Shown: positions 7,485 to 16,886, numbered from the stretch's first letter. The stretch: DNA of 64,000 nucleotides from Lentisphaerota bacterium (GCA_015061915.1 SUVR01000007.1:62001-126000), one strand, 5' to 3'. Notes: generated by a model not told the origin, from the sequence alone. Translations and numbers: made by a program.

Positions 7485-8110
7485 CAAAAAAGATTTATTT
7501 CGCCGGTGGTCTTTTCGATCACAAGGAACTGGCAGGCAATATGTTGCTTGCGAAAAAAATCGAACAACTTTCCGCCGGACGCTATCAGGTCCTGCTGCCG
7601 CAGGATTTTGAGTCGGCACAAACCGATGCCACGTCCGTGCGCAATAATGACTATAAACTCCTGATGGCGTGCGACTTGATCGTGGCAAACTTCGACGGCG
7701 TGGAACTGGATTCCGGTACGGTCGCCGAATTCTGCTGCGCCAAAATGCTGGATCTCCCTGCTGTCCTTTTCCGGACGGATTTCCGGAACGGTGTGGAGCG
7801 ACCCGGTGCCGTTGTGCCGTGGAATCTGATGATCTCCGCTTATCCACGCACGGTCAATCTCATCATCAACGGTATGGATGAGTTGGTCCGTCACGACCGG
7901 GATCTGGAAAAATATCACGCAGCCATTGCGGAGCGGATCATTGCCGCCGCAGATGAAGCCATTGCAGCAAAAAGTCTTCTGCCGCAGGAAGATCTGCTGA
8001 AACATTATCAGCGGACTTTACAGCTCCTGGGTGGCGGTATGAGCAGCCTTTTCACGGATGAGGAGTTGCAGGCTTTGGTCGCAGAGAAAATTCAGAACGG
8101 GATTTATTGA
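7481..8110 (+). CDS. Nucleoside 2-deoxyribosyltransferase family protein
   Basis: The 209-residue protein starts in a 4-bp overlap with trpB2. The N-terminal IYFAGGLFDHKE is typical of the family, and AcDLIVANFDGVELDSGTVAEF (residues 63-84) supplies the D72/D77 pocket and the likely catalytic glutamate E83. Classical members swap bases between deoxyribonucleosides in purine and pyrimidine salvage, while relatives hydrolyse nucleoside or nucleotide N-glycosidic bonds; the exact substrate is uncertain. Because it lies behind the trp attenuator it should respond to tryptophan supply, an unexplained pairing. It converges with coaB, overlapping it by 7 bp at the 3' end. Confidence 0.85.
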   Translation: MTKKIYFAGGLFDHKELAGNMLLAKKIEQLSAGRYQVLLPQDFESAQTDATSVRNNDYKLLMACDLIVANFDGVELDSGTVAEFCCAKMLDLPAVLFRTDFRNGVERPGAVVPWNLMISAYPRTVNLIINGMDELVRHDRDLEKYHAAIAERIIAAADEAIAAKSLLPQEDLLKHYQRTLQLLGGGMSSLFTDEELQALVAEKIQNGIY

Positions 8111-8751
8111 AAAATCACATCCAGCATCTGTCTGGCAAGGAGTTTTTTTTCTGTTAACGGAAGTTGGACGGTTTCGCCATTGACACCGTAAAGGGTGATT
8201 TCATTGCGATCCGATTGAAAACCTTGACCGGGTAAGCCCACCTGATTGGCGGCGATCCAGTCAAGGTTTTTCCGTTTCAGTTTACCGAGCGCATTTTCGG
8301 CAAGATTTTCTGTCTCTGCTGCAAAACCGATCAGCCGTTGAGCAGATGTTTTCATTTGACCGAGGGAGAAAAGAATATCCTCCGTCCGTTCCAACTCCAG
8401 AAAAAATGCGCCTTCTTTTTTCTTGATCTTATTCGTTTCCATAATCTTTGGACGGTAGTCCGCTACCGCCGCACACAGAATTGCAGCATCCATTGCCGGG
8501 AATCGGCTCTTGACTGCTTCTGCCATCTCTGCTGCACTGACGACCGGGACAAATTCCGTCAGCCCTTCCGGCGGGATCACAGAGGAATCCACCGGACCGG
8601 AAACGAGGATCACGGAAAAACCCTTCTCCACAGCGGCTGCTGCGAGGGAATAGCCCATTTTTCCGCTGGAACGGTTTGTGATAAAACGGACCGGATCCAA
8701 GGCTTCACGGGTCGGACCGGCAGTGATCAATAATTTGAGTTTTTCAGCCAT
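8104..8751 (-). CDS. coaB: Phosphopantothenate-cysteine ligase (stand-alone CoaB)
   Basis: This enzyme couples 4'-phosphopantothenate to cysteine using a nucleotide triphosphate in coenzyme A synthesis. The 215 residues correspond to the C-terminal half of the usual bifunctional CoaBC: ITAGPTREALDPVRFITNRS near the N terminus, SGKMG, the AAVADYRP motif and the late KKKEG lysine segment. The decarboxylase half is not fused; a separate coaC lies at 34123-34674. Translation starts in an 8-bp overlap with the end of nadK, so the two are probably co-translated. Confidence 0.92.
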   Translation of the reverse strand: MAEKLKLLITAGPTREALDPVRFITNRSSGKMGYSLAAAAVEKGFSVILVSGPVDSSVIPPEGLTEFVPVVSAAEMAEAVKSRFPAMDAAILCAAVADYRPKIMETNKIKKKEGAFFLELERTEDILFSLGQMKTSAQRLIGFAAETENLAENALGKLKRKNLDWIAANQVGLPGQGFQSDRNEITLYGVNGETVQLPLTEKKLLARQMLDVIFQ

Positions 8752-9490
8752 TTTGCGTACTGTTCCTCAAGGAGTGACGCAGTTCACGACAGGTGGGGCA
8801 CATAAAGTTTTCCAGACCGAGAATGGGCGTGGTTTCTGTACTGAGGCGCAGCTCCACTTCGTCACCGGCAAGAATCTGGATCTTTTCCGGTGCGTTATCT
8901 GCAACAACTTCGCAGGGACCCCGCAGGATCTGCACCCGGATCACAGAGCTTTCCGGCAGCACAAGATGGTTGACAACTTCCGTGCTGTTGCTGAACGCCA
9001 GACCGATCCCCGTCCGGAAAATACTGTGCGTGATACTCCGGTAGTAAGCGGTAGCTCCGTGAACCGTGGAAAGCCCAACGCCATCACCGACGATTTCCCG
9101 CCCGTAAAGTTCGCCATCGATCCAGACTTTATAACGCATCGCACTCACATAGTTGCTGTTATGGATAAAAACATCATTGATCCCGGAAAGAGTCTGACCG
9201 TTGCAGGTCGCCGTGACTTTCGGCAGGAATGTCGTTTTCAGAAGACCGTTTTTCAGCGCAAGCAGCTGATCCTGTCGCTGGTGAAGCGGGCAGAGCGGGG
9301 CAGTTTCCACATCCCGGAGGGCAAATTTCAGCTTTCCCGGACAGGCGTGTTCTGCCCCGAGCATTGCGCCATCGCCGCCGTGGGATAGGATCAGATCCGC
9401 TTCTGCTGCGTTTTCTGCCACGGTAAAACCGAGCGTTGAAAGTTCCGCAGCAAGCGTTTCAAGATGTCTGCCAGTCAGAAATATTTTCAT
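8744..9490 (-). CDS. nadK: NAD kinase
   Basis: This enzyme phosphorylates NAD+ to NADP+. The 248-residue protein has the ATP-NAD kinase GGDG motif near residue 40 (ILSHGGDGAMLG), the GINDVF segment (the NE/D region), and STVHGATAYYRS in place of the usual PTGSTAY loop. The loop change is noticeable, but the surrounding order fits the family. A GTG three codons upstream (9499) is an alternative start; the ATG at 9490 is preferred. A Cys pair near the C terminus (FMCPTCREL) is unusual and might bind metal. The gene is upstream of, and overlaps, coaB. Confidence 0.87.
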   Translation of the reverse strand: MKIFLTGRHLETLAAELSTLGFTVAENAAEADLILSHGGDGAMLGAEHACPGKLKFALRDVETAPLCPLHQRQDQLLALKNGLLKTTFLPKVTATCNGQTLSGINDVFIHNSNYVSAMRYKVWIDGELYGREIVGDGVGLSTVHGATAYYRSITHSIFRTGIGLAFSNSTEVVNHLVLPESSVIRVQILRGPCEVVADNAPEKIQILAGDEVELRLSTETTPILGLENFMCPTCRELRHSLRNSTQNG

Positions 9491-9580
9491 TTTACTCACA
9501 TCCGGGTTGATTCAAGTTACCTATAAGATACCATACTTTTCCGGAAAAACAAATTTTTTTCCACTTTTTCCGGCAAAATA

Positions 9581-9611
9581 ACGGGATCCGATCGATTGGA
9601 CCGGATCCCGT
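9581..9611 (-). terminator. Terminator after the ADP-ribosylglycohydrolase gene
   Basis: ACGGGATCCG (9581-9590) pairs with CGGATCCCGT (9602-9611), 10 bp with an 11-nt loop, followed on the minus strand by TATTTTG. It lies between the ADP-ribosylglycohydrolase gene and nadK and separates the two units. Confidence 0.7.
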
Positions 9612-9637
9612 GAGCCATCGTTATGTGTTTGTTAACT

Positions 9638-11173
9638 TTACTTTGTCCGCTGCAGGATGCGGCAGCGTCTGTCAAAGTAACGGATCGCAAAATCTTTCCA
9701 GTTCGCCTCCACGGTTCCCTCCCGTTGGAAAGGAACCGTGATGTAAGTAGGATAATTCCGTTCGCTGAGGGTGATGATCACTGGAATATGGACCATAGAC
9801 GACGCAAAATCTCCGGCGGTCAGGTGGACTTTCAGGGAGATCCGGGAATCGTAGTAGCCCATGATCTGATGGACCGGACCTTCTGCAAAACTCCACCCAT
9901 CCGGCAGCTGCCATTCCATCTGGACTACGGAGTTTTCGTGACGGGACTGCTCGAAGGTAAGGGTGATTTCCTGAGTGTCGCCGGGTTTTGTCACCGGACT
10001 TGTGCCGTAATCCACCGAGAGCATACCGAAGGGCAGGGGGTATTCCAGCGTACGGGATGAGCGGTGTGTCAGCCGGTAAAGAGCGGTATCACCATCGCCG
10101 AGACGGCGGATCATTTCATCTTCGATCACAGTTTCCCCGTCGGTGAGGCGTAACAGAGTGGGAGCTTCCTGATCCATGATCTTCTTGCAGGCGATGACCC
10201 TGTCGGTCAGTTCGGAGAGGGTCCGGGGCGGTTCGATCCGGAGCGTAGTGAAAGATACGGTTACGATTGTTTCGCCGATGGGATCGATCCATTCCTGCGG
10301 GATACCGGATCTGCCTTTCATAATGCCGAGAATGGCGCCGCAGGTTGCGCCGGTGCAGTCGGTATCATCGCCGCAATTTACTGCAATGCAGATAGATTTG
10401 CCGAAATCGCCTTCGCCGTAAAGCAGTCCGATGATCACGAATGCCACATTGGCGGGCGCCTGGAACCAGCCCAGATCGGCGCTGTCTTCCACCACTTTAT
10501 TGCGAGCTGTCTTCCAGTCTTCGCCGTTGTCGTAGCAATCCAGCACGATCTTGACGCTGCGGGCGACCCGGCAATCGGCGGGGATGCGTGCGAAGCCATA
10601 ATCAATGAGTTTGCGCAGGTCATTTTCAATGAATGCGGCAGATTCCAGTACGGCAGTGAAGACTTCCGCATAGATCCCATCGTCCGCATGATCCACGCAG
10701 GAATCGTACCACGCATAAGGCGCCACTTCATCCGGTTCGCCGGGAAAGAGACACGCCCAGACCTCGGAACGGATCCACGCACCGTTGCTGTTTTTCCACT
10801 GGTCATTGTTGCAGAACCCGGAGAGCGGCGGAAGCAGACCGTTTCTCATATTGAATTTACCAACGCCATACTCATTCCACGGTCCGGTGATGTAGCCCAG
10901 CCAATATTCTCCAAGAAGGCGCTCATTGATGTTGAAGATGCCGTTTTCTTCGATCGCCTTCAACCAGACCAGTTGCAGGTCCAGGTCATCATTCGGGGCG
11001 GGATTCCCCTGAAGGTCTTGAGTATAAAATGAAATATCAAAGATTTCACGTTGTCCTTCCATCGGCGCGCCGAGGGTGCCGCCGATATTCTTGCCGGTCC
11101 AGCAACCGAGGACTTTATCACGGTAAACATCCTGATTGATGAAACTTTTTGAGGGAGCATAATGATTCAACAT
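9638..11173 (-). CDS. ADP-ribosylglycohydrolase-fold protein with C-terminal beta domain
   Basis: This 511-residue protein has an N-terminal ARH/DraG-type helical domain. Metal-binding residues are D62-D63 (PNDDLDLQLVW) and D269-D270-x-D272 (GDDTDCTGATCGA), the latter being the family's hallmark DD-x-D-x-TGA block. Well-studied members remove ADP-ribose from proteins, such as dinitrogenase reductase, or from other acceptors. From about residue 330 there is an extra beta-rich region (DGETVIEDEMIRRLGDGD, a VTKPGDTQEITLTFEQ segment) resembling an Ig-like module. There is no signal peptide. The true substrate is unknown. It follows a Lys-rich small gene but is separated from it by a terminator hairpin. 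Confidence 0.85.
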   Translation of the reverse strand: MLNHYAPSKSFINQDVYRDKVLGCWTGKNIGGTLGAPMEGQREIFDISFYTQDLQGNPAPNDDLDLQLVWLKAIEENGIFNINERLLGEYWLGYITGPWNEYGVGKFNMRNGLLPPLSGFCNNDQWKNSNGAWIRSEVWACLFPGEPDEVAPYAWYDSCVDHADDGIYAEVFTAVLESAAFIENDLRKLIDYGFARIPADCRVARSVKIVLDCYDNGEDWKTARNKVVEDSADLGWFQAPANVAFVIIGLLYGEGDFGKSICIAVNCGDDTDCTGATCGAILGIMKGRSGIPQEWIDPIGETIVTVSFTTLRIEPPRTLSELTDRVIACKKIMDQEAPTLLRLTDGETVIEDEMIRRLGDGDTALYRLTHRSSRTLEYPLPFGMLSVDYGTSPVTKPGDTQEITLTFEQSRHENSVVQMEWQLPDGWSFAEGPVHQIMGYYDSRISLKVHLTAGDFASSMVHIPVIITLSERNYPTYITVPFQREGTVEANWKDFAIRYFDRRCRILQRTK

Positions 11174-11207
11174 CGTTTATTCATATCCTTCTTTTACGGT
11201 ACCGCTA

Positions 11208-11233
11208 CAAAAAAACCGGCATTGCTGCCGGTT
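11208..11233 (-). terminator. Intrinsic terminator after the Lys-rich small gene
   Basis: AACCGGCA (11214-11221) pairs with TGCCGGTT (11226-11233) around a 4-nt loop. On the minus strand it is followed by a run of T (11208-11213). It lies between the small gene and the ADP-ribosylglycohydrolase gene. Confidence 0.85.
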
Positions 11234-11261
11234 AAAAATTTCGCGAAATTTTCTGCAGAAA

Positions 11262-11489
11262 TTATTTCTTTTTGGCTTTGGCGGTTTTTGCCTTGCCTTC
11301 TTTGCATTTCAGCTTGTCATAAGCAGCCTTTGTGATGAAAGCAGTCAGCTTGGTGCCGTCATCATCAATTGCCTTTGCGGCATAGCGTTCCTGGATACCG
11401 TTTGCGGTCTCTCTCTTGTAGATGATCTTTTCGCACTTGTCGTCTTTGATCACCACGGCGGCTCTTTTCTTGACGTTGTAGAACTTCAT
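11262..11489 (-). CDS. Small Lys-rich protein of unknown function
   Basis: The 75 residues include about 19 Lys, and the tail is histone-H1-like (KCKEGKAKTAKAKKK). The body (MKFYNVKKRAAVVIKDDK, NGIQERYAAKAIDDDGTKLTAF) resembles no family I know by eye. A GGGAG site precedes the start and an intrinsic terminator follows, so it looks like a real single-gene unit. The 180-bp AT-rich leader between it and rhaB contains a small GCAC-GAAA-GTGC hairpin (11530-11541). Nucleic-acid binding is a guess from composition only. Confidence 0.7.
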   Translation of the reverse strand: MKFYNVKKRAAVVIKDDKCEKIIYKRETANGIQERYAAKAIDDDGTKLTAFITKAAYDKLKCKEGKAKTAKAKKK

Positions 11490-11671
11490 TCTTACGACTC
11501 CCTACGTTGGTTTTGGGGTTTGTTTATTTGCACTTTCGTGCCCGTCTAATGGTAAATATGCACCACATTATTTCAAATGCAAATCAAAAAATCAAAAAAA
11601 TGCAAAAAATTTTGCATAAATTTCGTTTTTTGTACCTGATTTTGGTGTTTTACAAAAAATTCAGGCGTTTA

Positions 11672-13093
11672 TTACAGCATTTTTTGCGGCTGATACTCTT
11701 TCAACGGGAATGAGGCAGCAATCAATTTGCGGCTCTCTGCCAGATCTTTCAGCTCTCCGGAGGCGATCAACTGAGCAAGCAGATTACCTGCTGCAGTCGC
11801 TTCCACCGGTCCGGCGAGAACCGGGATCCCGATCCGGTTTGCTGTCAGCTGCATCAGGAAGGTATCCTTTGTGCCGCCGCCGAGAATGTGCAATTTTTCG
11901 TATGTTCCGCCACGGACTTTTTCCAATTCGTGCAGTTTCTCACAGAAACACTGCGCCAGAGATTCGTAAATACAGCGCAACAGTTCCGCTCTGCCGGAAA
12001 ATTCCCCCTGACCGTTGGTTCGGCAATAATCTGCGATCCGCTCCGGCATATTGCCCGGTGTGGCGAATGCCGGATCATTGGGATTGAAACGTTTTTCCGT
12101 TTCAACGGACATGGCAAGATCGCACATCTCATTGAATGTGATGGCATCTCCGGCTTCGTTCCAGGCGTTTTTTGTTTCCTGCAGCAGCCAGGTCCCGGTA
12201 ATATTGGTCAGAAAACGGATCGTACCGTCAATTCCGCCTTCATTGGTATATTTTGCCTGAAACGCGTCCGGTCCGGTAACCGGCTGGCGGATTTCCGCAC
12301 CCAGCAGTGCCCAGGTACCGAGGCTGATATATGCCGCTTTTTCCGGGGCATCCGAGGGAAGGGCGGCAACGGCGCTTGCCGTATCGTGGGCACCGCAGCG
12401 GATCCCTGTGATCCGGGGAACGCCGAGTTCTTCGCAGAGTTCCTTCTTCAAAGGAGCAGAAAGGGTACAGGGTTCAACCAGTTGCGTCAAAACATCCACC
12501 GGAATGTCCAGCTTGTTGAACACTTCTTTCTGCCAGGTCCGGGTGTACGGATCCAGCAGGGCTCCGGTGGATGCAATCGTATATTCGGTCAACGCTTCGC
12601 CGGTCAGCATCATCATCAAGGCGTCCGGCATGAAAAGAACTTTTGCGCCGTCCCGGAAATCTTCCGGATGATCCTGATGATCGGCAAAAAGCTGATAAAC
12701 CGTATTGAATGACATCAACTGGATTCCCGTTTTGGCATAAAGTTCTTCTGCCGGAAGAATTTTGTGGACATCATTCATTGCTGTGACAAACCGGGGATCA
12801 CGATAGCTGTACGGTTCCCGGATCGGTTCGCCATTCCGGAAAAAGACCACGTCCACGCCCCAGGTGTCAATGGAGAATGTACTGATATCACTGTATGCGG
12901 CGCACGCCTTTTTCAGCCCTTCCTTCAACTCGTTGGTGAGAGCAGTGAAATTCCAGTAGAATCTGCCGTCTTTTTCATAAGGATGGTTGGGGAAACGGTG
13001 GACTTCCTGCAGCTGCAGTTTGCCGCCTTCCACCCAACCCACGATCGCACGCCCGCTGGACGCCCCCAGGTCAAAAGCCAGATGTTTGCTCAT
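11672..13093 (-). CDS. rhaB: Rhamnulokinase
   Basis: The enzyme phosphorylates L-rhamnulose to L-rhamnulose 1-phosphate with ATP in the cytoplasm. The 473 residues match the FGGY kinase layout: phosphate-1 motif HLAFDLGASSGRAIVG at the N terminus, DTWGVDVVFF, the GAHDTASAVAALP adenosine/phosphate region and LGGGTKD near residue 390. It starts only 2 bp after the rhaA stop, so it is translated from the same message. No rhamnulose-1-phosphate aldolase gene lies in the window. Confidence 0.95.
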   Translation of the reverse strand: MSKHLAFDLGASSGRAIVGWVEGGKLQLQEVHRFPNHPYEKDGRFYWNFTALTNELKEGLKKACAAYSDISTFSIDTWGVDVVFFRNGEPIREPYSYRDPRFVTAMNDVHKILPAEELYAKTGIQLMSFNTVYQLFADHQDHPEDFRDGAKVLFMPDALMMMLTGEALTEYTIASTGALLDPYTRTWQKEVFNKLDIPVDVLTQLVEPCTLSAPLKKELCEELGVPRITGIRCGAHDTASAVAALPSDAPEKAAYISLGTWALLGAEIRQPVTGPDAFQAKYTNEGGIDGTIRFLTNITGTWLLQETKNAWNEAGDAITFNEMCDLAMSVETEKRFNPNDPAFATPGNMPERIADYCRTNGQGEFSGRAELLRCIYESLAQCFCEKLHELEKVRGGTYEKLHILGGGTKDTFLMQLTANRIGIPVLAGPVEATAAGNLLAQLIASGELKDLAESRKLIAASFPLKEYQPQKML

Positions 13094-13095
13094 TG

Positions 13096-14352
13096 TCAGC
13101 CTCTCTTGCTCTGAACATCATTTTCATATTTGCGGATCGCCTGCATCACACTGCCGCCCACCGGTTTGTCTGCGATCGCACAGAAGTAATCATAAACAGC
13201 CTGCCAGGGCATCGCCTTGAGTTCTTCCAGCATAGCAAGCCGTTCGGTATAATTGAAGGTTTCTTCCATTTTCTTCAGAGCGGCTGCCGGTTCCAACAGT
13301 GCTTTGCAGAGTGCTTTCTGCATATTGCGGGTTCCGATGACCCACGCCGCCATACGGTTGATCGTGGCATCGAAGTAGTCAAGACCGATGTTGACCCGTT
13401 TGACCGCATCGCAGCGGACGATCTCGGAAGCGATCTGCTGGAGTTCGTCGTCAAAGGTCACCACATGGTCGCTGTCCCACCGGACGGGACGGCTGACATG
13501 GAGGAGGAGCTCATCCGTAAAGAGCAGGGCGCTGCTCAGTTTATCGCTGATGACTTCAGTGGGGTGGAAGTGACCGGAGTCGAGTGTCAGCATCAGGTTG
13601 TTTTTAACCGCATAAGCAAGATAAAATTCGTTGCTGCCGACGGTACAGGATTCCACGCCGATCCCGAAGAGTTTGCTTTCCACTGCATCGCGCATATGCT
13701 TGGGATCAAGCTGCTTTGCAAAGATCTGATCCAGGGAGTCCACCAGCCGTTTACGGGCACCGAAACGATCCACCGGCGTATCCTTGAACCCGTCCGGGAT
13801 CCAGGTGTTCATGACGCAGCGGTTGCCCAGTTCTTTCCCCATAGCGGCGGCGATCTCGCGGCAGGCGATCCCGTGTTCGATCCAGTAATCCCGGATCCCC
13901 TTGTCCGGATGGGAAAGGGTCAGCCCGTCACTGGCGTTCGGATGGGAAAAGTAAGTGGGATTGAAATCCAGCCCGATCTTGTTCTGTTTTGCCCAGTCGA
14001 TCCAGTTTTTGAAATGTTCCGGCGTGATTTTTGCCCGGTCCACAAACGTTTCCGATTCCCGGTAGATCGCGTGCAGGTTCAGCCGGATCGTGCCCGGCAT
14101 AAGGGTAAGGAACTGATCCAGATCTGCCCGCAGTTCTTCCGGAGTTCTGGCTCTGCCGGGATAGTTGCCGGTGCAGAGGATCCCGCCGGATGCGCCCTGA
14201 TCCACTTCAAAGCCCATCACGTCATCCGCCTGCCAGCAGTGAACGGAAACGGGGATATCTTTCAAAATGTTCAGAACTGCATCGGTATCCACACCGATTT
14301 CGGCATAACGTTCTTTGGCGAGTTTGTAGGCAAGTTCAACATTCGGATTCAT
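13096..14352 (-). CDS. rhaA: L-rhamnose isomerase
   Basis: It converts L-rhamnose to L-rhamnulose using a divalent metal. The 418-residue length and motifs are typical: [12 protein letters not shown] near the N terminus, [20 protein letters not shown], and the metal-binding stretch [19 protein letters not shown] strong AAGGAGC site precedes the ATG. The 23-bp gap to the upstream glycosyltransferase-DUF2062 gene suggests one message from the promoter at 15626-15653. Confidence 0.96.
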   Translation of the reverse strand: MNPNVELAYKLAKERYAEIGVDTDAVLNILKDIPVSVHCWQADDVMGFEVDQGASGGILCTGNYPGRARTPEELRADLDQFLTLMPGTIRLNLHAIYRESETFVDRAKITPEHFKNWIDWAKQNKIGLDFNPTYFSHPNASDGLTLSHPDKGIRDYWIEHGIACREIAAAMGKELGNRCVMNTWIPDGFKDTPVDRFGARKRLVDSLDQIFAKQLDPKHMRDAVESKLFGIGVESCTVGSNEFYLAYAVKNNLMLTLDSGHFHPTEVISDKLSSALLFTDELLLHVSRPVRWDSDHVVTFDDELQQIASEIVRCDAVKRVNIGLDYFDATINRMAAWVIGTRNMQKALCKALLEPAAALKKMEETFNYTERLAMLEELKAMPWQAVYDYFCAIADKPVGGSVMQAIRKYENDVQSKRG

Positions 14353-14375
14353 TTTTCTTGCTCCTTGTTTCGTTT

Positions 14376-15572
14376 TTATTCTTTTGTTTCAGTTTTATTT
14401 TCCGTCAGGATCTTACGCTGCTTCGCCCAGAAGTTCAAGCGGATCTTCTTCTGAAGATATGCCGCTGAAAAATAGGTGATGACAGCAGAAAGTACAGCAA
14501 AAACCGGTGCCAGAACAAGACTGCCCAGCAGCCATTCCAGGATCCGGTAATGAATTTCATAAAAAACCGTTTGCAGGGAAATATCTGTGAGCCATTGTCC
14601 GTGGCGCATCAAATAGCCCAGTTCAATACACAAAAATGGTGTGATCGGCAGCAGCACAAAGGGGTGCTGGATCATGAATGCAAGAAATTTGTTCAGCCGG
14701 AATACCGTGGCAAAATACAACACCACCGGCGTATGCAGCCCGAACAACGGCAGAACGGCGCAGTATGTCCCTGTGAAAGCGGCGGCAGCAAGTTCTCCCG
14801 GAGAGGCATTTTCTTTGAGCAGATAAGAAAAAAACTGTTTCGGATGCAACAGGGAAAAATGGAATTTCTCCCGGCTGCGCAAGGTCTGTTTTTTGCAGGG
14901 AAGAAGACGCTGCCCGATCAGTTTTAAGTGGGTAAGCCAACTGACTTTCTCCGGTCCCGTTTCCGGGCTGACTGCAAAGCGGACCCGGAGGGAACGGATC
15001 TCGGCATTCGCCCACACAGAACGGACCAGAAGTTCCGTCTGAAAATCCTTCACATCAGACTTGATTTTCAGGCGTTTAATAAAGTTGACCGGGTAAACGC
15101 AGAACACGGATCCGGCATCGCTGGATTTCAGCCCGGTCTCAAGACGGAAGAAGATACCGGTGAGCTTCCGCTTCCACGATTCACGGATAACATTTTGTGG
15201 CGGCACCAGAAAATCCCGGCAACCGATCGTGATCGTATACGGTTCTTTTTTGTGCAGATAAGAGATAAAACGCGGAAGATCCTCCGGAAAACATTGTCCT
15301 GTCGGGTCCAGCGTGATCATACAGGAAATTCCCCGTTTGGAAAGAATGGAAAGCGCCGTTTCAAAAATCCCGTTGATCCCCGTTTCCGTTTTTTGGCGGA
15401 TCAGTTCAACTTTTCTTTCCGCGCAGAACGAAACCAGTTCCGGATCTCTGCAGGCATCATCCACTACAAGCAGATGCGATGTCACGGCAAGTGTTCTTTC
15501 GATCACCTGCCGGATCGTTACAGGGTCTGCTCCGGCACAGACAGGAAGGATGCAACAGAAAGAGCGTACCAT
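14376..15572 (-). CDS. Glycosyltransferase family 2-like protein fused to DUF2062
   Basis: The 398-residue protein has two parts. Residues 1-220 look like a GT2 fold ([53 protein letters not shown]), though the usual DxD is not obvious. The rest is a DUF2062 membrane domain ([40 protein letters not shown], then further hydrophobic segments) found in many envelope-associated proteins. Such fusions occur near polysaccharide or lipid biosynthesis genes. Here it appears to be the first gene of a unit continuing into rhaA and rhaB, downstream of a good promoter. Its acceptor and donor are unknown. Confidence 0.82.
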   Translation of the reverse strand: MVRSFCCILPVCAGADPVTIRQVIERTLAVTSHLLVVDDACRDPELVSFCAERKVELIRQKTETGINGIFETALSILSKRGISCMITLDPTGQCFPEDLPRFISYLHKKEPYTITIGCRDFLVPPQNVIRESWKRKLTGIFFRLETGLKSSDAGSVFCVYPVNFIKRLKIKSDVKDFQTELLVRSVWANAEIRSLRVRFAVSPETGPEKVSWLTHLKLIGQRLLPCKKQTLRSREKFHFSLLHPKQFFSYLLKENASPGELAAAAFTGTYCAVLPLFGLHTPVVLYFATVFRLNKFLAFMIQHPFVLLPITPFLCIELGYLMRHGQWLTDISLQTVFYEIHYRILEWLLGSLVLAPVFAVLSAVITYFSAAYLQKKIRLNFWAKQRKILTENKTETKE

Positions 15573-15625
15573 AAATTTGTTCTCTGTTTTTATTCCTGTT
15601 TTTGAGTTTCGTTGATATTTAATGT

Positions 15626-15653
15626 AATATACATTTTATCCAGTCTATGTCAA
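15626..15653 (-). promoter_or_regulatory. Promoter for the glycosyltransferase-rhaAB unit
   Basis: On the minus strand, TTGACA (15653-15648), a 16-bp spacer and TATATT (15631-15626) form a strong sigma-70-type promoter about 50 bp before the glycosyltransferase start. Confidence 0.72.
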
Positions 15654-15668
15654 GTCAAAAATATGGTT

Positions 15669-16856
15669 TTACTCCGAAAGAAACGAATCCTGTTTTCGAT
15701 GTGCATAGACGGATTGGATGATCCCCAGGTAAATCATCATGGAAACCATGAATGACCCCCCGTAGCTGACAAGCGGCAGCGGCAGCCCCGTAATGGGCAG
15801 CAACTGAATACACATTCCGATATTGACTGCCACGTGAGTGATCAGCAAAGCGCCGATCCCCACGCACAAATACCGCCCGAAATCGTCCGGTGCCAGCATC
15901 GCTGTCCGCAGGATCGAAAACATCAATACCGCATACAACATCAACAGGAGAAATGCTCCGATGAATCCGGTTTCCTCTGCAATTACCGGAAAAATAAAGT
16001 CAGAGTTGGCAACCGTTCGCGGCAGATAGCCCAGAGAACAGTGCGTCCCTTCCATAAAACCCTTACCGGTCACTCCGCCGCGTCCCACGGCAAGATTCGC
16101 CTGTACCGCATTCCAGCCGAGATCGGTCGGATCACTTTCCGGGTTCAGAAATGTATAGATCCGCTCTTTCTGATACGGCTTCAGATTCATATAAAGAACC
16201 GGCGCAGTCGCCATCAGCAGGATCAGCAAAGCCAGGATCCAGCGGAGTTTCAGATGGGCGGAAAAAAGAATCGCTCCCACGATCGGCAGCAGTACCAGTG
16301 CGGTCCCCAGATCCGGCTCTTTATAGATCAGAAGAAACGGGATCGCCGTCAGGATGATCACACCCAATGCCCACAGGGGTTTGTTGATATTGGCTTTCCG
16401 GCGGGAAAGCAGAAAAGAGACGCTCAAAATCACGCCCAGTTTTGCCAGTTCGGAGGGCTGATAACTGAATCCCCCGATAGACAGCCAGCGTTTCGCCCCG
16501 TAAAGTTCTGTGCCGAACAGAAGAACTATGACCAGCAGCAGCAGGGAAAACGGATAGATCACAAACGTGCCGGGAATCAACCAGCGGTAATCAAAAAAAA
16601 TCAGAAAAAACCAGATTACAATTCCGATCCCCATGAATAGCAGCTGCTTTTTCCAGATCAATGCCGCATGGATCCCGCCGACCTGTTGACCGGTCCCGTA
16701 GATAAACAACGCACCGGTGATCAGCAGAAGAAACATCGGCACGATCTGAAGCCAGTCAAAGCGCCCGGTCAGGTCACGTAACAACAAAGAAACCGGATGC
16801 TCCGGCAGTTCCTCCTGCCGCACATCCGGTTTCAGTCTGGAAAAAAGCTTTCCCAT
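15669..16856 (-). CDS. rodA: Rod-shape-determining protein RodA (SEDS glycosyltransferase)
   Basis: RodA polymerises lipid II into peptidoglycan in the elongation complex together with a class B penicillin-binding protein. The 395 residues contain about ten membrane segments and SEDS signatures: KRWLSIGGFSYQPSELAKLGVIL, KEPDLGTALVLLP, QANLAVGRGGVTGKGF and the terminal GLPLPLVSYGGS. The order and length favour RodA over FtsW. It begins 30 bp after the purA stop, so the two could share a message; no mreBCD or PBP2 gene is in the window. Confidence 0.94.
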   Translation of the reverse strand: MGKLFSRLKPDVRQEELPEHPVSLLLRDLTGRFDWLQIVPMFLLLITGALFIYGTGQQVGGIHAALIWKKQLLFMGIGIVIWFFLIFFDYRWLIPGTFVIYPFSLLLLVIVLLFGTELYGAKRWLSIGGFSYQPSELAKLGVILSVSFLLSRRKANINKPLWALGVIILTAIPFLLIYKEPDLGTALVLLPIVGAILFSAHLKLRWILALLILLMATAPVLYMNLKPYQKERIYTFLNPESDPTDLGWNAVQANLAVGRGGVTGKGFMEGTHCSLGYLPRTVANSDFIFPVIAEETGFIGAFLLLMLYAVLMFSILRTAMLAPDDFGRYLCVGIGALLITHVAVNIGMCIQLLPITGLPLPLVSYGGSFMVSMMIYLGIIQSVYAHRKQDSFLSE

Positions 16857-16886
16857 ATTTACCCCGTCCTGAAATCAGAGACGTTT

